Below are positions 48,201 through 59,113 of a stretch of 64,000 bases of DNA, in pieces; positions within the stretch are counted from its first letter, which is position 1, and every line of letters starts with the position of its first letter. This DNA is from Uloborus plumipes (lineage: Eukaryota > Arthropoda > Arachnida > Araneae > Uloboridae): contig JAXGGA010002924.1 in the NCBI GenBank assembly GCA_038373865.1, positions 46,001-110,000 of the forward strand, written 5' to 3'. Position numbers and translations under genes: made by a program. The notes beneath the pieces are model-generated. The model was not told the origin of the DNA, did no database searches, and worked only from the letters and a program-made list of their open reading frames with translations.

Positions 48201-50220
48201 TCAGTCAGGAACAGCCAATAACCAAGCTGGAGGCAGATATCCTCTTATTGTAGCCATATCTGCCTCCAGCTCGGCTATAGGGTAGTTGTGACCTATTGAA
48301 TATCTCTTGTTTAACTACTAGATATTGTTAAGAGGCTTACAAAACACAAAAATTCACCATTGCCGAATTTTAAAACACAACAGTTGATTCTTAATGATTT
48401 TTTTAAAAACCCACGCGCAAAAAAAACGCGCCTTGAAACCGAAACCCGTGACGTCGGATGGCAGTAACTTTCAGCCTTTCAACCATAAAAAGTGGATTTT
48501 TGCTATATTATCGTTTCATTGCAGGGTTTTCTCCTTCCGTAATCAATACCTTAAAGTCTACTAATTCACTATTTAAAACTGGATTTATCAAAGAGCAATC
48601 CAACACCCTGCTAGAGGTGATTGTTTTGATATTTTTTGGCGAAATCCGTATTCAAATTTTTAGAACGCATCACTTGGCGAGAGAAAAAAAATTACGGCAG
48701 TGCAGAGCGAACAACAGTGCGGAAGCCGGAGAAACCGGTTTCTCGAGCTCCTCGCATCTAAAGCTTCTCGCTCTTTCTTCGCCTTAGTAGAAAGTTCAAA
48801 AGCGCCAACGAGTGCCCAGTGACGTCACGGCCGCTTGAAATTTAAAAATTATTTAAAAAAAAACTACTTGTTGCAGTGCAAAAATTTTTGCCGTTGATGT
48901 TCATATATGTTGCTCTATCATATAAAAATAAAATTGAAAAATCGAAAACTTCCCTATTGGCTATTCCTGACTGAGGAGTCCAGAATAAGGACGAAACTGC
49001 AGTCTCAGTCATCATGACCAAGCTGTGGGTGTATTTGCTTCAGTTCTGCTTTAGCAATGGCTTATGGGCAATAACTAATTCATAATCTAGACGGATACCA
49101 TTATTTATTCACCAAACTTAGTATATTTTGGAAGTTAGAACAATTTTATACCTGGTAACCAACAATCGTCCCCAGCTGCCATTTCCTCTCTTGACACACC
49201 CTTCTGGCAATGCTGATGGCAGCGATTTTCCGAGGCTGGGTGACAACTATGTTGCAGTATGTATTTTTAGCAGCACATTGATCTATAATGTATTGGGGGA
49301 CTTGGGTTGTTTTGCCACAGCCTGTAGGTCCTTGGATTATGACAACAGTATTAATCTCTAAAAGTCTTAAAATCTAGCAAGAAAACAAAAAGGAAATTAA
49401 ATTCATTTACAAAAGTACAGAAGTTTGAAATAATAACAACTATAATAGTTGTTTTGACATTAAATATGAACACTCTTAAAGATAAAACATAATGAAGAAT
49501 AAAATGCTTCTTAGATAAAGTTTATATCAAATGATTATATTTCAAATATAAAGCATGGAGGAAAATTAGGCTGAGCAATCTATATTTTAAAAATGGCTAT
49601 GTAAAACGTTATACTTGAAATAATGCTACTGGTTGTCCCAAGTTCAATTATTTAAGCAAGCAACTGAGCAACCATTTTTTAAAAAGGAAAATGGCTTAAT
49701 TTCTTTACCACTGCACTCTATAAATGATAGAAGATATTTTATCAAAATAGGATTTGAAACCAAGCAGTACAATGGGCAAAATGTAAACTTCCCTTGGGGT
49801 AGGTAACCTTTCAGTTTACAGCATAGTTTAGTATTAAAACAAAAGCTTCACTAGAGATAAATTTTTAAAAATATTTGCAAATGTAAATTAAATTTTGATG
49901 TTCTATCAACACAAAAGGTTTTAATGATATTACAACAAATTTTTACTTCATCTCTATAAGTTGTGATCGTCAGATCAGAGTCATAAGTTCGAGGTACATC
50001 CTTGAAGTATGTTGCATAGATTTGTCGAGTAGTTTCTTCATTTAAGTCGTTAACTGCAGGTAAGTCACCGACAGCTGTACTTATGTCTTCAACATCTTCT
50101 ATATCTCGAAGGCTAAGCGAGGAACCACCAGGCAAGTCAAATGTTTGATTTCTTAAATTCTAGAATGGAAGACAGATATTTTTTTATAATAATATTTTTC
50201 AAAGCACTTTATCTTCGCTA

Positions 50221-50252
<32 letters not shown>

Positions 50253-53200
50253 TTAGATGAAAAAATGAGAGTGAAGATGAATAAGAAAATTGATCAAATT
50301 CATTATCATTAACCTTCCTACCAAAAATTCTTAATCTATGAAATACTATAAATATTTCTTTTTCTTAAATTGATATCACAACACATATTACTTTAGCCAT
50401 ATCCACATGAAGCAATAGCAACCTGCTTTTCATCACATTTCAGTTTTTTACCAGTAATATGTAGGTCTATTTGCTTGCTATTTTTCACAGGAATTTTTGT
50501 ATGTTTCTACGAAAAATGCAGTTTGTGAATCTACTTACATTGCTCCTTAAAATCACTTTTTGAGATAAAACCTTTTCTCAAACATGGAGTGGGGGGCAAC
50601 TATTTGTTCTAGATCTGAAAAATGACTTTGCAAGGGAATCAAACTGCCTTCTCGGAGCTTTTGGAACATTTTCATTTGCCACAAAACTCTGCGCCATTTT
50701 CTTGTTCAATTTTAGGAATATTTATTTTAGAGCTTATCGATACACCACTAAGATCAGATAAAACATGCAAAAGTTTGAAATAATTTATGTAGCTTTAACC
50801 AATACATTGTACACTCCATGGCTCCATGTACAAAAATGACAACAGCTTGAATCCCCGTTACAGAAAGCCAAGCGTAAGAGCACCAAAATAACGGTTTTGA
50901 GCCCCCCCCTCTAACCCAGTGCTAGATCTTATATTTTTCTTATGCAAGGCAAATACTTGAAATAGCTGTTCTTACCCATATTCTTTCAAGTTCCGTGGAT
51001 CAAACTTCAGAGTTTATGTTCTTTTTTCAATATTTTGAAAGTTTTTTTTTTTTTAAATAAAAGTCAATTTTAGGTTATGTTGGTGATGTCAAAGGGCCGA
51101 GGCTTTTTTTGAAACTAGTTTCAAAAAACTTCAGCATTTTAAGATACTTTTGATGATGTTAAAAGAATTAGCATTTAAGAGCAATTCCAGAATTTTTTTT
51201 GACATAGAAGTTTTAGAAATGTAATCTTCTGCAACATGTTAAGATATTAGTGGAGAAGATGTGGATTTTCCTTTGAAAGTTTTGATAATTTAAAGCACAA
51301 AATTGATAGTTTTTGTCTCTCTTGGGTAACATAACAAAGAGAGAGAAACACAAGGATTGCTATTTTTGGTCAGGTGAGGGGAGAGAGGCAGTGAAACAGC
51401 TCTTCTCCCGCAAATATTCTTAAAGTACCATTTTAAATTATCAGTAAGGAAGGGGTAAGGGAGGGGCATGCCAGTGACTAGCTTGTATTTCATAGGAGAA
51501 TGCTTGCAAATTCAAAGTTCCTAAAAAGAGTAGAGAATAGTTTCAGAATACTGACTCAACCCACAATTCAGATAATCTACATACATAAAAGACTACTTTT
51601 GAAAACGTATGTCCGGGGTAATCTTCCAAACTACTGGACCGATTTTAACCATTTTTTCACCGTAGATAGCTGCAGCAACACGGAGCAGGATAAGCTATAA
51701 TTTATTTCTAAAAAGCTTAGTTTAAAAAAGTTATTATGGAAAACAGTTAATTTTATGTCGTTTCCCCAATAAATGATTAAATTTTCAACCCATTGTTGCA
51801 AAAATTTGGTGCCATGCAGCAACAATATTGATTGTAATCATATTGAAAATTTTGAACCAAGGCTTCTCTGGAGTAAGTATGGAATTTATTGCCTTCTAAG
51901 GATTTTTATATTTATCTGAGCCAACAATCGCTAACGGGTGAAATAAAAAAAATTGATTTTGGCAATAGTTAGAGAATAGAAAGTGTTTATAGTCAAAAAA
52001 ATTTCAAAATTAGGTACATAAGATGTTTTTACCTCACCAATGTTGTCACGAGGATAGAAACTAATAATGGGACTTATTTAACGAGCAATATTTGGAAATG
52101 GTTAATTTCAGTGCGATTGATTCTGTAAATATATATTTATTTTAATATACCAAGCTTATAACATTTCCTATTTACTCAAACATTATTTGTAGCTTGCTAT
52201 TTTTTTTTAGCTTGCATTATTTTTTTTTATAGTTTATCCATAACATAGCCATTGTTTACAGAAGTAGCCATTATGTTAATAGATATGCACTTTAGTGTTG
52301 GGAAATTTTTGAATGAGTTTCACTAAACCACCCTACACCCACAGAAACCCGGGCAGGGCCGGGTACCCGGCTAGTATTTAATAAAATGTTTTGTCTGGTA
52401 ATATTTCTCATGTCTGCTTAAATATGATCAAAATAAAATATGAGAATGTGCCATATGTATTAGTTTTTAAAATTATTTTTCTTCAATTATGCCCATCAAC
52501 CAGACAAGCTACTTTCTTGCAATTAACAAAGTTGTTTATTGAGGATGTTTAAGACAATTTTATAAAATGGCAATGGGATAAAAGAAATTATAGCAGAATA
52601 AATCAACTATTTGGTTTTTAAAAAAGTTACTAAATGTACTCTGTGAATTCACCTGTTTTTCAAGTGCTTTCTGTTTGTAGTATTGCACATATTCAGTTCC
52701 TTGATTTTTCTTCCTGAAATCAGAAACAATACAATTGAACTATTTTTGTATAATTTAAATACATTAAATTCACTTAGTATACAGTTGTCATTTATTCTAT
52801 CCTATGCCACTGGTTTAATACCACCAGAAAGCTAACAATTTTCAAAGTGAAAATTAAAAGGTTAATATGATTCTTAATAATAGTATGATTATACCATGAA
52901 AAAATCTGGTATGGACCCCACACTACTTCCTTTTACGTGTAAATTTCTTAGTAGTTGCCTTAAGTGTTAAAAAAAGTGCTTGGAGTGAGCAAGGTAACAA
53001 TTCAAATATTTACTCCCCTAAATCTACCACGAAACAATGCAAAAAATATTTTACAATGGTTATATTTCTAAATATTGCTGATTTTAATATCATTTAGTGA
53101 ATTTTTCGCAAAATATCGCTAATAGCGCCAAGTTCAACCCAGATTCAAAAAATAGTTTTTTCGCCAAATTTGTCGCCAACTTGGTGATATGTCGCCAAGT

Positions 53201-55173
53201 TGGCGTCAAACACTTGGCAACATGTCGCCAAGTGGTGGCGCCAATTCATATCATTTGAGTCTGTATTGAAATTAACATTGATTTACCCCAAAAAAGGGGT
53301 AAAAGACCCCTTTGGGAACATTCGAATGCAATCACAAGGGGAGGTGCACAACTAGACCCCCCTCAGAGCCTACATACCGAGCTAGAAGTGTCTACGGCAT
53401 ATAGTTTTTGAGTTATGCGAGCCACATACGCACATACATCCGCACATACGTACATACAGACGTCACGAGAAAACTCGTCGTAATTTACTCGGGGGTGGTC
53501 GAAATTGATTTTTCGGCTGTTTGTATGTTGTTAGGTACATATGCACGTGCTGACAGGTCGAAAAAACTACGCGACATTCATTCAGGGGTGAGCAAAATCA
53601 AAATTTAGACCGAAATTTGAGTGAAATTTTTTTCGTGATCACAATACTTCCTTTACTACGTAAAAGGAAGTAAAAATAGTTCATTAACATAAGAAATATT
53701 ATCAAATTAAATAATTATGCTCGAATAATATTTTATTTCAACAATGCAATAAAAAAACTTCTCAACTTCTTTGTTTTATTGTATTTCTAAATAAAATGGA
53801 ATATTATGCTGTACAAGCATAAAAGATAAATAACTAAAGTATTATCTATGGTGAAACCAACCTTGACTTTAAAAGCCCAAAAAGTCGCTGTACCTCAAGG
53901 GATCAGATGCGTATTCTAGGTTATACGAAAACTGTTAGTAAAAATTCAATTTGATATTTAATTTTATGACATTCAAAAGCTTGAGGTCAAAATAATCCAA
54001 GTTTTAAAAATCAAATTGAAACTTTATGAAAACAAATAGAAATTTTGTATGTTAATATTTCAACAATGCTTTTTACTTCATAAACGTCAAAAAATTTAAT
54101 TAAAAAAAACTGTTCCCAAGTGAATGCAAAAAAATCCATACTTCAAAATATAGACACCGGGAATGTAAAATAAGATCAGAAAATAATTGTACTGTCAACT
54201 GATTTAACCACCGTATTTTAACAAAGCTATGCTGATCAAAAAAATAATTCCCTACATGATCATTTAAATTTTAGCAAAAAGAAATTAACCTCACACGAAG
54301 AAAAAAGTAAGGCTTTTTGAGTGATTTTTGATGAAAATGAGACTTTTTAGGAACTTCTTTATCGATAGCAAAAAAAAAAACTTTTGAGGATGAAAAAAAT
54401 GAAGCAATAATGTAAAATTATGCTAGAATGCTAGAATAAATAAGTAAAAATTTCTTTCTTTTTTTTTTTTTTTTTGCATTTTGTGAAGGAGGGTGTAAGT
54501 ACATGCTCCATTTGATTATTAATCATCTTTTCGCCACCATGTTAATCTTATAGTGGCACTTTACTTGCATAATGCATAGAACACAAAATTTTCGTTGTTG
54601 GGAGATACAGAACGGCAGGTACAGAGCTTTTTTTTCCAGGAGAAAATTTATTTAAAAACTGTTTTTAATTTATACACAGTTTTACACCACCTAGGTCTGA
54701 TCAGAACAATTAAATAAAAGAATAATTGTTAGTATTTTTATCATTATTTAATAGATAATGATAAATTTAAAATATTTTTAGAGCAATGTTCATTTCAAAA
54801 AATAAAATCACAAAAACCAAAATTAATTTTGGCACACATGTAAACTTTGGCAATCATGAAACTGCGTTTTTCACTCCAATAATTAAAAAAAAAACAATTA
54901 TTTCAATTACATCACAAGGTGACATTTTTGTGCCTTGGCAGAAATGGTTGAAACGATTTTACATTTGTACCATAATATTTGGTTTCTCAAACAATATGAA
55001 GAAATTATATCAACTTACACAGGAATGGCTGGTTTTGGTGGAGGATATTGATCTAAGTTATTAATTCCAGCTCCACCGGTGGCAGTGGGAGCAACATTCA
55101 GAGGCTCGAGCCGTCCATCCAGTGAAAAGAAATTTCGGATTTGATCCATGCTAATTTGATTGTATGATGCCAT
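42195..55173 (-). CDS. TDRD9: TDRD9/spindle-E-type piRNA-pathway DEAH helicase, 5' nine exons
   Basis: Nine exons joined in consistent phase encode 390 residues from the start Met: 55173-55019, 52713-52653, 50159-49947, 49373-49152, 47923-47801, 46383-46303, 44249-44097, 43398-43295 and 42253-42195. All introns obey GT-AG. Helicase motifs are I (GPTGCGKT), Ia (TQPRKIAA), II (DEVHERD, with a splice between DE and VHERD), III (SAT) and the start of IV (VLIFLPG). The order and wording of segments such as [32 protein letters not shown] and VKVILMSAT follow animal TDRD9. The N-terminus [16 protein letters not shown] fits the short TDRD9 start, so the 5' end is complete. In other animals TDRD9/Spn-E is a germ-granule ATP-dependent RNA helicase with a C-terminal Tudor domain, needed for piRNA-guided transposon silencing. 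Motifs V and VI, the OB fold and Tudor exons are not found in the window. Confidence 0.92.
43295..43398 (-). CDS. TDRD9: TDRD9-type gene, coding exon 8
   Basis: 104 nt with a GTAAGA donor and a TGATAG acceptor. It encodes [20 protein letters not shown] and then [14 protein letters not shown], the linker between RecA domains 1 and 2. Confidence 0.85.
44097..44249 (-). CDS. TDRD9: TDRD9-type gene, coding exon 7 (motif III)
   Basis: 153 nt, 51 codons in phase 0. It begins [10 protein letters not shown], with SAT as helicase motif III coupling ATP hydrolysis to unwinding, and continues to [12 protein letters not shown]. Acceptor TACTTTTAG, donor GTAACT. Confidence 0.92.
45498..45880. mobile_element. 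MITE with CAGGGGTCAATCCAG ends and internal 36-bp-like repeats
   Basis: 383 bp in an intron of the helicase gene (between coding exons 6 and 7). Inverted ends are CAGGGGTCAATCCAG and CTGGATTGACCCCTG. ATAAG flanks both sides (45493-45497 and 45881-45885). The interior is a tandem array of GAATTTTGTGAAGGGTCCTT-like units (about 45540-45850). The superfamily is uncertain; the ends are hAT-like but only five bases of duplication are clear. Confidence 0.8.
46303..46383 (-). CDS. TDRD9: TDRD9-type gene, coding exon 6 (second half of motif II)
   Basis: 81 nt encoding [20 protein letters not shown] and TNCDKVK. The VHERD completes the DEAH-type Walker B sequence begun in exon 5. Acceptor TTTTTTAAAG, donor GTATGT. 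Confidence 0.92.
47801..47923 (-). CDS. TDRD9: TDRD9-type gene, coding exon 5 (motif Ib/TTG and first half of motif II)
   Basis: 123 nt encoding [41 protein letters not shown]. It contains the VTTG motif and the first two residues of the DE(V)H Walker B box. Acceptor TTTTGTAG, donor GTATCA. Confidence 0.93.
48133..49081. mobile_element. Foldback element with 15-bp flanking duplication
   Basis: A 949-bp insertion in the intron between helicase coding exons 4 and 5, flanked by ATAATCTAGACAGAT (48118-48132) and ATAATCTAGACGGAT (49082-49096). Inverted arms of about 87 bp (48133-48220 and 48955-49042) share AAGCAAATACACCCACAGC and TGGACTCCTCAGTCAGGAA. A hairpin with 15-bp stem lies at 48223-48277 (AGCTGGAGGCAGATA). 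No ORF of note. Inverted arms with a long target duplication are an unusual mix. Confidence 0.7.
49152..49373 (-). CDS. TDRD9: TDRD9-type gene, coding exon 4 (Walker A)
   Basis: 222 nt, 74 codons. It carries [15 protein letters not shown] (Walker A), [17 protein letters not shown] (motif Ia) and LGTIVGYQ. Acceptor TTCTTGCTAG, donor GTATAA. Confidence 0.95.
49947..50159 (-). CDS. TDRD9: TDRD9-type gene, coding exon 3
   Basis: 213 nt, 71 codons, from [12 protein letters not shown] to TITTYRDE. It is acidic and probably partly disordered, and leads into the helicase core. Acceptor TTCCATTCTAG, donor GTAAAA (weak). Confidence 0.85.
51576..52374. mobile_element. Helitron-like non-autonomous element in a helicase intron
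   Basis: It starts TCTACATACATAAAAG after an A and ends CTAG before a T. The palindrome CCGGGTACCCGG lies directly upstream of CTAG as the 3' hairpin. The 799-bp unit has no Rep/helicase. It lies between helicase coding exons 2 and 3. Confidence 0.75.
52653..52713 (-). CDS. TDRD9: TDRD9-type gene, coding exon 2
   Basis: 61 nt encoding the last base of a Val codon then [20 protein letters not shown]. This matches the EYINKYR-like segment in the TDRD9 N-terminal region. Acceptor TTTCTGATTTCAG, donor GTGAAT. Confidence 0.85.
52899..53675. repeat. ACTTCCTTTTACGT dispersed repeat, long copy
   Basis: Homologous to 33215-33610 but with an extra internal segment (about 53177-53531) containing GTCGCCAAGT repeats and CACATAC-type simple repeats. 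The terminal words ACTTCCTTTTACGT and ACGTAAAAGGAAGT are inverted, and the right end forms its own hairpin. It lies in the first coding intron of the helicase gene. Confidence 0.75.
53676..55018. other. First coding intron of the helicase gene, remainder
   Basis: AT-rich intron sequence with a T run at about 54460-54475. No exon is recognised between coding exon 1 and exon 2, which join in phase. Confidence 0.5.
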
Positions 55174-55183
55174 AGCGCACCAC
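55019..55183 (-). CDS. TDRD9: TDRD9-type gene, first coding exon
   Basis: The ATG is at 55173-55171 and the product starts [20 protein letters not shown]. The exon ends in phase 2 at a perfect GTAAGT donor. Ten bases upstream of the ATG, TTTTGATTTAG followed by GTGGTG reads as a 3' splice site at 55184-55185, so this exon probably begins at 55183 and is preceded by a noncoding first exon. Confidence 0.85.
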
Positions 55184-55622
55184 CTAAATCAAAACTAAAG
55201 TAGAAAACTATTAAAACATAGTTTAAATGAAGTAAGTGACACAACATTGCACAAAATCAATGGACCTCATTTATTCTTAATGCACAGAATTGAACAAAAA
55301 AAAACCTTTTTTCTCTTTAGATTAGTTAGATCTTCACTAAGTATCACTTCTATCTCAGATTCTTCACTAAGAGAAATTTGGTTGATAGTAGAGCTGCTGT
55401 ATACTCAACTGCTAGAAAAATTTCCAAAGAAAGTACGATTTTGAGCAATATTTTTAATCAACTTTTATTTTTCTTAGAGACCTATTTTAATACTTTTGGA
55501 TAAATAAAAAGAAGTTTTTATTCTTTTCCATGCATTTTTGGGTGTGTTTTTCTAATATAACCAATATGAGTGTCTTGTAAAAGAAATATTTCTGAATTTT
55601 TGATATCTCCAACTTCAGTTCG

Positions 55623-56121
55623 GGGTCATTCCATGTGAAATCAACACACTGATTCAGACTTGATGTCTCAGATTTTCATGATTTTTGGTATGCAGCATTA
55701 TATCATAGACATATGAAAAAATACCAAATTTCAGTTACATAGCCCAATTATTTTTGAAGTTATAAATTTTTTAAATTTTAAATTTCTTTGAAAAAACACC
55801 ATACTTTAACACATTAAAATGCCTATAGGCTCGCAACCAGTGGTGATATTAACCTGGGACTGGTCTCATTTTAAAGCTGTTGAATAGGGCTTTATTATGA
55901 TATGCTACAACATAGGGGTTAAATTTTTAAAAAAATTTAAATTTTAAAATTAAATTTTTAATTTTAAATTTTTCAAAAAGTGGCAATTTTAAAAATTCCA
56001 AAAAATTACCAAAAATTGTTTGTGATGTCTTAATACATATTGCAAAATTCTATGATGGGATCTCAATGGGATCAGGAGATACAGGGCTTCAGAAATACAC
56101 GTTTTGTGAAAAATACCAGAA
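55623..56121 (+). repeat. Left terminal inverted repeat of the 4.0-kb element
   Basis: It begins GGGTCATTCCATGTGAAATC and contains GCCTATAGGCTCGCAACCAG, a self-complementary AAATTTAAATTTTAAA-rich middle, and GATGGGATCTCAATGGGATC near the inner edge. It pairs with 59114-59610. Confidence 0.9.
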
Positions 56122-56287
56122 TTAGTATCAACAGAGGAAATTTTGTACAGTTTATTGAATGAAACAAACAACACATATCAATAAAACAAGCAGTGGCTAT
56201 TACTTTTAATTTTTTAAATAGAGGAATATCACATAGACACTTACCATTCTCAGCCTTATTTTATGAGTTAATTATTAACAAATTAAT

Positions 56288-58696
56288 TTATGAAGACTTC
56301 AATTGTCGGAAGATACCCACACATTTGTTTAGTTCACTGTCTGGTAAACTGTATGTTCGGTCAGTCTGAGTGGTGGGGTTCACTTTGCACATTACATCTG
56401 AAAATGGGATCCACAGTGTGTCAGGTGGTGTGGGATATATAAATGAGGATGACGGACCTGAAGGATGGAGGAATGTAACTTGCACTTGACTGCTGTCTTC
56501 ATCTTTATCCAGAACATAACTCAACCACCAAGTCTCATTATAGATAGATGTTATATACCCACTAATGTCTGAAAATGATGTCTGCTGAACGTCCTTCAAA
56601 ACAGGAAATATGCTTGAAACATCTGCAGAAGAAAATAACTTTGCATTTACTTTGGTTCCACATCTGAGAGGTATAAAGGCATGAAATTTTTGGGTTCCTG
56701 ATATAGTTAGAGCTGTATCGTACCGGTTAGCCAGTTGTTCTTCAGTTTTAATGTATTCTTCAATGGTCACAAATACAAAGTCGATGTTAGCTATGTTCTT
56801 ATGTGACCATTCAAATAATTGCCTTGCATTCGTGATTTGATCCTGATACGGTCTTTGTAGGCTTGCTCTGGCGGCTAGTCTTTTTACTGTGGCCCCGAGC
56901 CCATCGCATGGACCTTTGCCATGTGCTGTAGCTGAAAAGTGCCATTCAGCCTCAGCTCCAAAATCTTGCTTGTAATTACACAAGTTAATAAAATTTTTTT
57001 TATTTTTGTATTGGGCTGCAGAGCCATCAGAGAAATAAAAGAATTTTTTGACAGGTCTTTGAAATTTGCACTTCAAGTATTCCATCAATTTTTTCTGGAA
57101 CAGGTAGACAGCTGTAGTGTTGTGGTTGAGGCAGTCTGATATTATTACGAAATTTAAATGCTCAACTTCCTTCTCTTTAAAATATACCACAAAAGGGTGA
57201 ATGGTTGCCTGAGTATTCGACCAATGATATGATTGTGCCTCGTCTTGTATAATAATAGAATAATTCTCAGAAAAGTCACAAATAACAGCTACTTCACATT
57301 CCAGAAGATTTTCCTTTGTGTGTCTCAAAAATGCACTTTGTTCTTTTGCTACAAAGTGATGACGAAGTAAGATAGGAAGTTTATTACAAAATACATCAAT
57401 AAATTCACTAACCGGTTTTTGGATAATTTCTAAGTTACATCGATCCACAGAGATCCACTGTCTGTATGTGATAGTCTCAATTGCATTGTCTTCATATGCT
57501 TTTTCCAAAAGTTCTCTAATCCCTCTGGTACCCGGACATGACACACAAGTTGAAAAGAAGCAGTCAGTTGATGGTGGGGGGCTGCAAACCATCATTTGCA
57601 GGCAGTCCTTGTATGTTTTTATTTTTCCATCTGTCATTGAGCTCATTCTTCCATTTTCAAACATAAGCTTCACATTCTGATGAGTAGTGCACACACAGAC
57701 TGAGTGTGTTCCACTCTGGCCTGCTAGCACACAATTTTTGGGTTTCAGCTCTGCAAATTTAGAAAATCCTACTTTTACAGCTGGGAATTTTTCTTTGAAA
57801 ACTTCATAGGCTTCTTTTAAATTATTAAGCATCAACCTTTTTGCAACATGTTCTTTAATACCTGTGCTGTGGTCTTTCACTGATATAAAGTCCTTAATCC
57901 CCGGCATTGCTCGGCTTATTTCGTCACTTGTATAAAATCCTTTCACAATATCAACGGTATGCTTTGATAAACTTTTTCCTGGTTTCATATCAGGACCAGA
58001 CAAGGCGCCCTTTTCTTTCAACAATGTCTTGGCTTGTCGAACTAAATAGTTAGGGGCTGAAAATTCCCGCATTACTTTCCTCACACTCCAGCTGTCAGGC
58101 ATAAGAGTCAGCAGTTGAAGCTTCTTCTTCCTACTAGTGAAGCTGTTGTACAGTTTTTTCACATGTGTAAAGAACTCGTCTTGTGAATCATCATTCTCTT
58201 CATCGCTCGATGCATTCACTAGCAGTTTTCTCTTGACAGCCACATTGATTCGGTTGGCCTTTTCAGTAGAGTAAATTTTTGATTGCATCCTCTTTTTGTC
58301 TACAGGCGACTCTCCCATCTCTAAAAGAGAGCTGTTAAGGGAACTCAGAGCTTCAGATTCATTTGAAAATGGTATATCTATAGGTGATTCTTCAATTTCA
58401 GTATCAGACTGACTTTCTTCAGGTACCTTGCTAGTTCCAGGGGAAGTTTCCCCATCTTTTTCATTTTTCAACTTTGTCAGCTGCTTCCTACAACTATCAC
58501 AGACCACGGATAACTCGGATGTTCCTGGAATCAAGTCACACATCCATGAAGTAACACGTCTCAGTCTTTTTCTTGCATGGGAGTGATTTGGCTTATTAAA
58601 AGGGTTAAAGCAATCCATTTTTACTATCTTGTTAGTGGTATCCATCATGAAAGTGATAAATAGGGAGAAATCAGCAAGGAAACGTGCAGGGGCCAA
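56288..58696 (-). CDS. Putative transposase of the long-TIR element (802 aa)
   Basis: An intronless 802-residue frame, the only gene of the element. The annotated Met is the first in frame; MDCFNPFNKPNH (residue 27) is a more natural-looking start. Residues 53-69 hold C-x(12)-C-x2-C (CDLIPG then VVCDSC), a possible zinc site, followed by an acidic, Ser-rich segment (about 80-180). Cys/His residues cluster at about 334-387 (CVCTTHQN, CFFSTCVSC). An RNase H-like core is suggested by CDFSENYS (Asp 474), FYFSDGSAAQYKN (Asp 557) and HGKGPCDGLG (Asp 598), each following hydrophobic strands. I infer a DDD/E-type nuclease, but the third acidic residue is uncertain. Residues 711-785 (YNETWWLSYVL ... 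FLHPSGPS ... WIPFSDVMC) look like a compact chromatin-reader-type beta domain. Related proteins, uncharacterised, are known to me from other invertebrates and fish. It is not a recognised viral or toxin gene. Confidence 0.75.
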   Translation of the reverse strand: MAPARFLADFSLFITFMMDTTNKIVKMDCFNPFNKPNHSHARKRLRRVTSWMCDLIPGTSELSVVCDSCRKQLTKLKNEKDGETSPGTSKVPEESQSDTEIEESPIDIPFSNESEALSSLNSSLLEMGESPVDKKRMQSKIYSTEKANRINVAVKRKLLVNASSDEENDDSQDEFFTHVKKLYNSFTSRKKKLQLLTLMPDSWSVRKVMREFSAPNYLVRQAKTLLKEKGALSGPDMKPGKSLSKHTVDIVKGFYTSDEISRAMPGIKDFISVKDHSTGIKEHVAKRLMLNNLKEAYEVFKEKFPAVKVGFSKFAELKPKNCVLAGQSGTHSVCVCTTHQNVKLMFENGRMSSMTDGKIKTYKDCLQMMVCSPPPSTDCFFSTCVSCPGTRGIRELLEKAYEDNAIETITYRQWISVDRCNLEIIQKPVSEFIDVFCNKLPILLRHHFVAKEQSAFLRHTKENLLECEVAVICDFSENYSIIIQDEAQSYHWSNTQATIHPFVVYFKEKEVEHLNFVIISDCLNHNTTAVYLFQKKLMEYLKCKFQRPVKKFFYFSDGSAAQYKNKKNFINLCNYKQDFGAEAEWHFSATAHGKGPCDGLGATVKRLAARASLQRPYQDQITNARQLFEWSHKNIANIDFVFVTIEEYIKTEEQLANRYDTALTISGTQKFHAFIPLRCGTKVNAKLFSSADVSSIFPVLKDVQQTSFSDISGYITSIYNETWWLSYVLDKDEDSSQVQVTFLHPSGPSSSFIYPTPPDTLWIPFSDVMCKVNPTTQTDRTYSLPDSELNKCVGIFRQLKSS

Positions 58697-58827
58697 GAAA
58701 TAAGTTATCTTCTTGATACAACATCACATGAAACATCAAATGAACTTCCTACAAGCAACTGTGATGCTAAACTAGCTGTAAATGAGTGATCTTGTCTGCT
58801 TGACCAATCAGCTTATACTTGTGAAAA

Positions 58828-58972
58828 GGGGAATCCCCCCACGGAGGGAAATCTCCCTTTTCTTACAGTTAAAGGGAATTTCCCTTACTTGTATTCCAAT
58901 CAGCTTTCACCTAGTTAAAGGGGTTTCCCCCAAGGGAAATTCCCTTTTTATCTGAGTAAAAGGGGGTTTCCC
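58828..58972. promoter_or_regulatory. Six kappaB-like palindromes upstream of the transposase ORF
   Basis: GGGGAATCCC (58828), GGGAAATCTCCC (58846-58857), GGGAATTTCCC (58874), GGGGTTTCCC (58920), GGGAAATTCCC (58934) and GGGGTTTCCC (58963) occur 130-280 bp upstream of the start codon. Five match the kappaB consensus GGGRNWYYCC exactly. They form two triplets: the anchor CCAATCAGCTT occurs at 58804 and 58896, and sites lie at +24, +39 and +70 versus +24, +38 and +66. A tandem duplication of about 92 bp with the sites retained is therefore likely. Binding by Rel-family factors is an inference. Confidence 0.6.
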
Positions 58973-59113
58973 TCTACATGTAGGCAAATGAGAGGTTTGC
59001 AAACATGGTAAAATGAAGTAATCACTGCGTTTTATTAATATAATAGGATCCTGCACATTGCATAGGAAAATTAGTTCAAAAACAATAAAATTTTACTAAT
59101 ATGGTATATTATT

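Noticed and set aside
48458..48787. 109-codon plus-strand open frame inside the foldback element
   Set aside because: No known motif, and it lies in a repeat with GC-richer sequence; not convincing as a gene.
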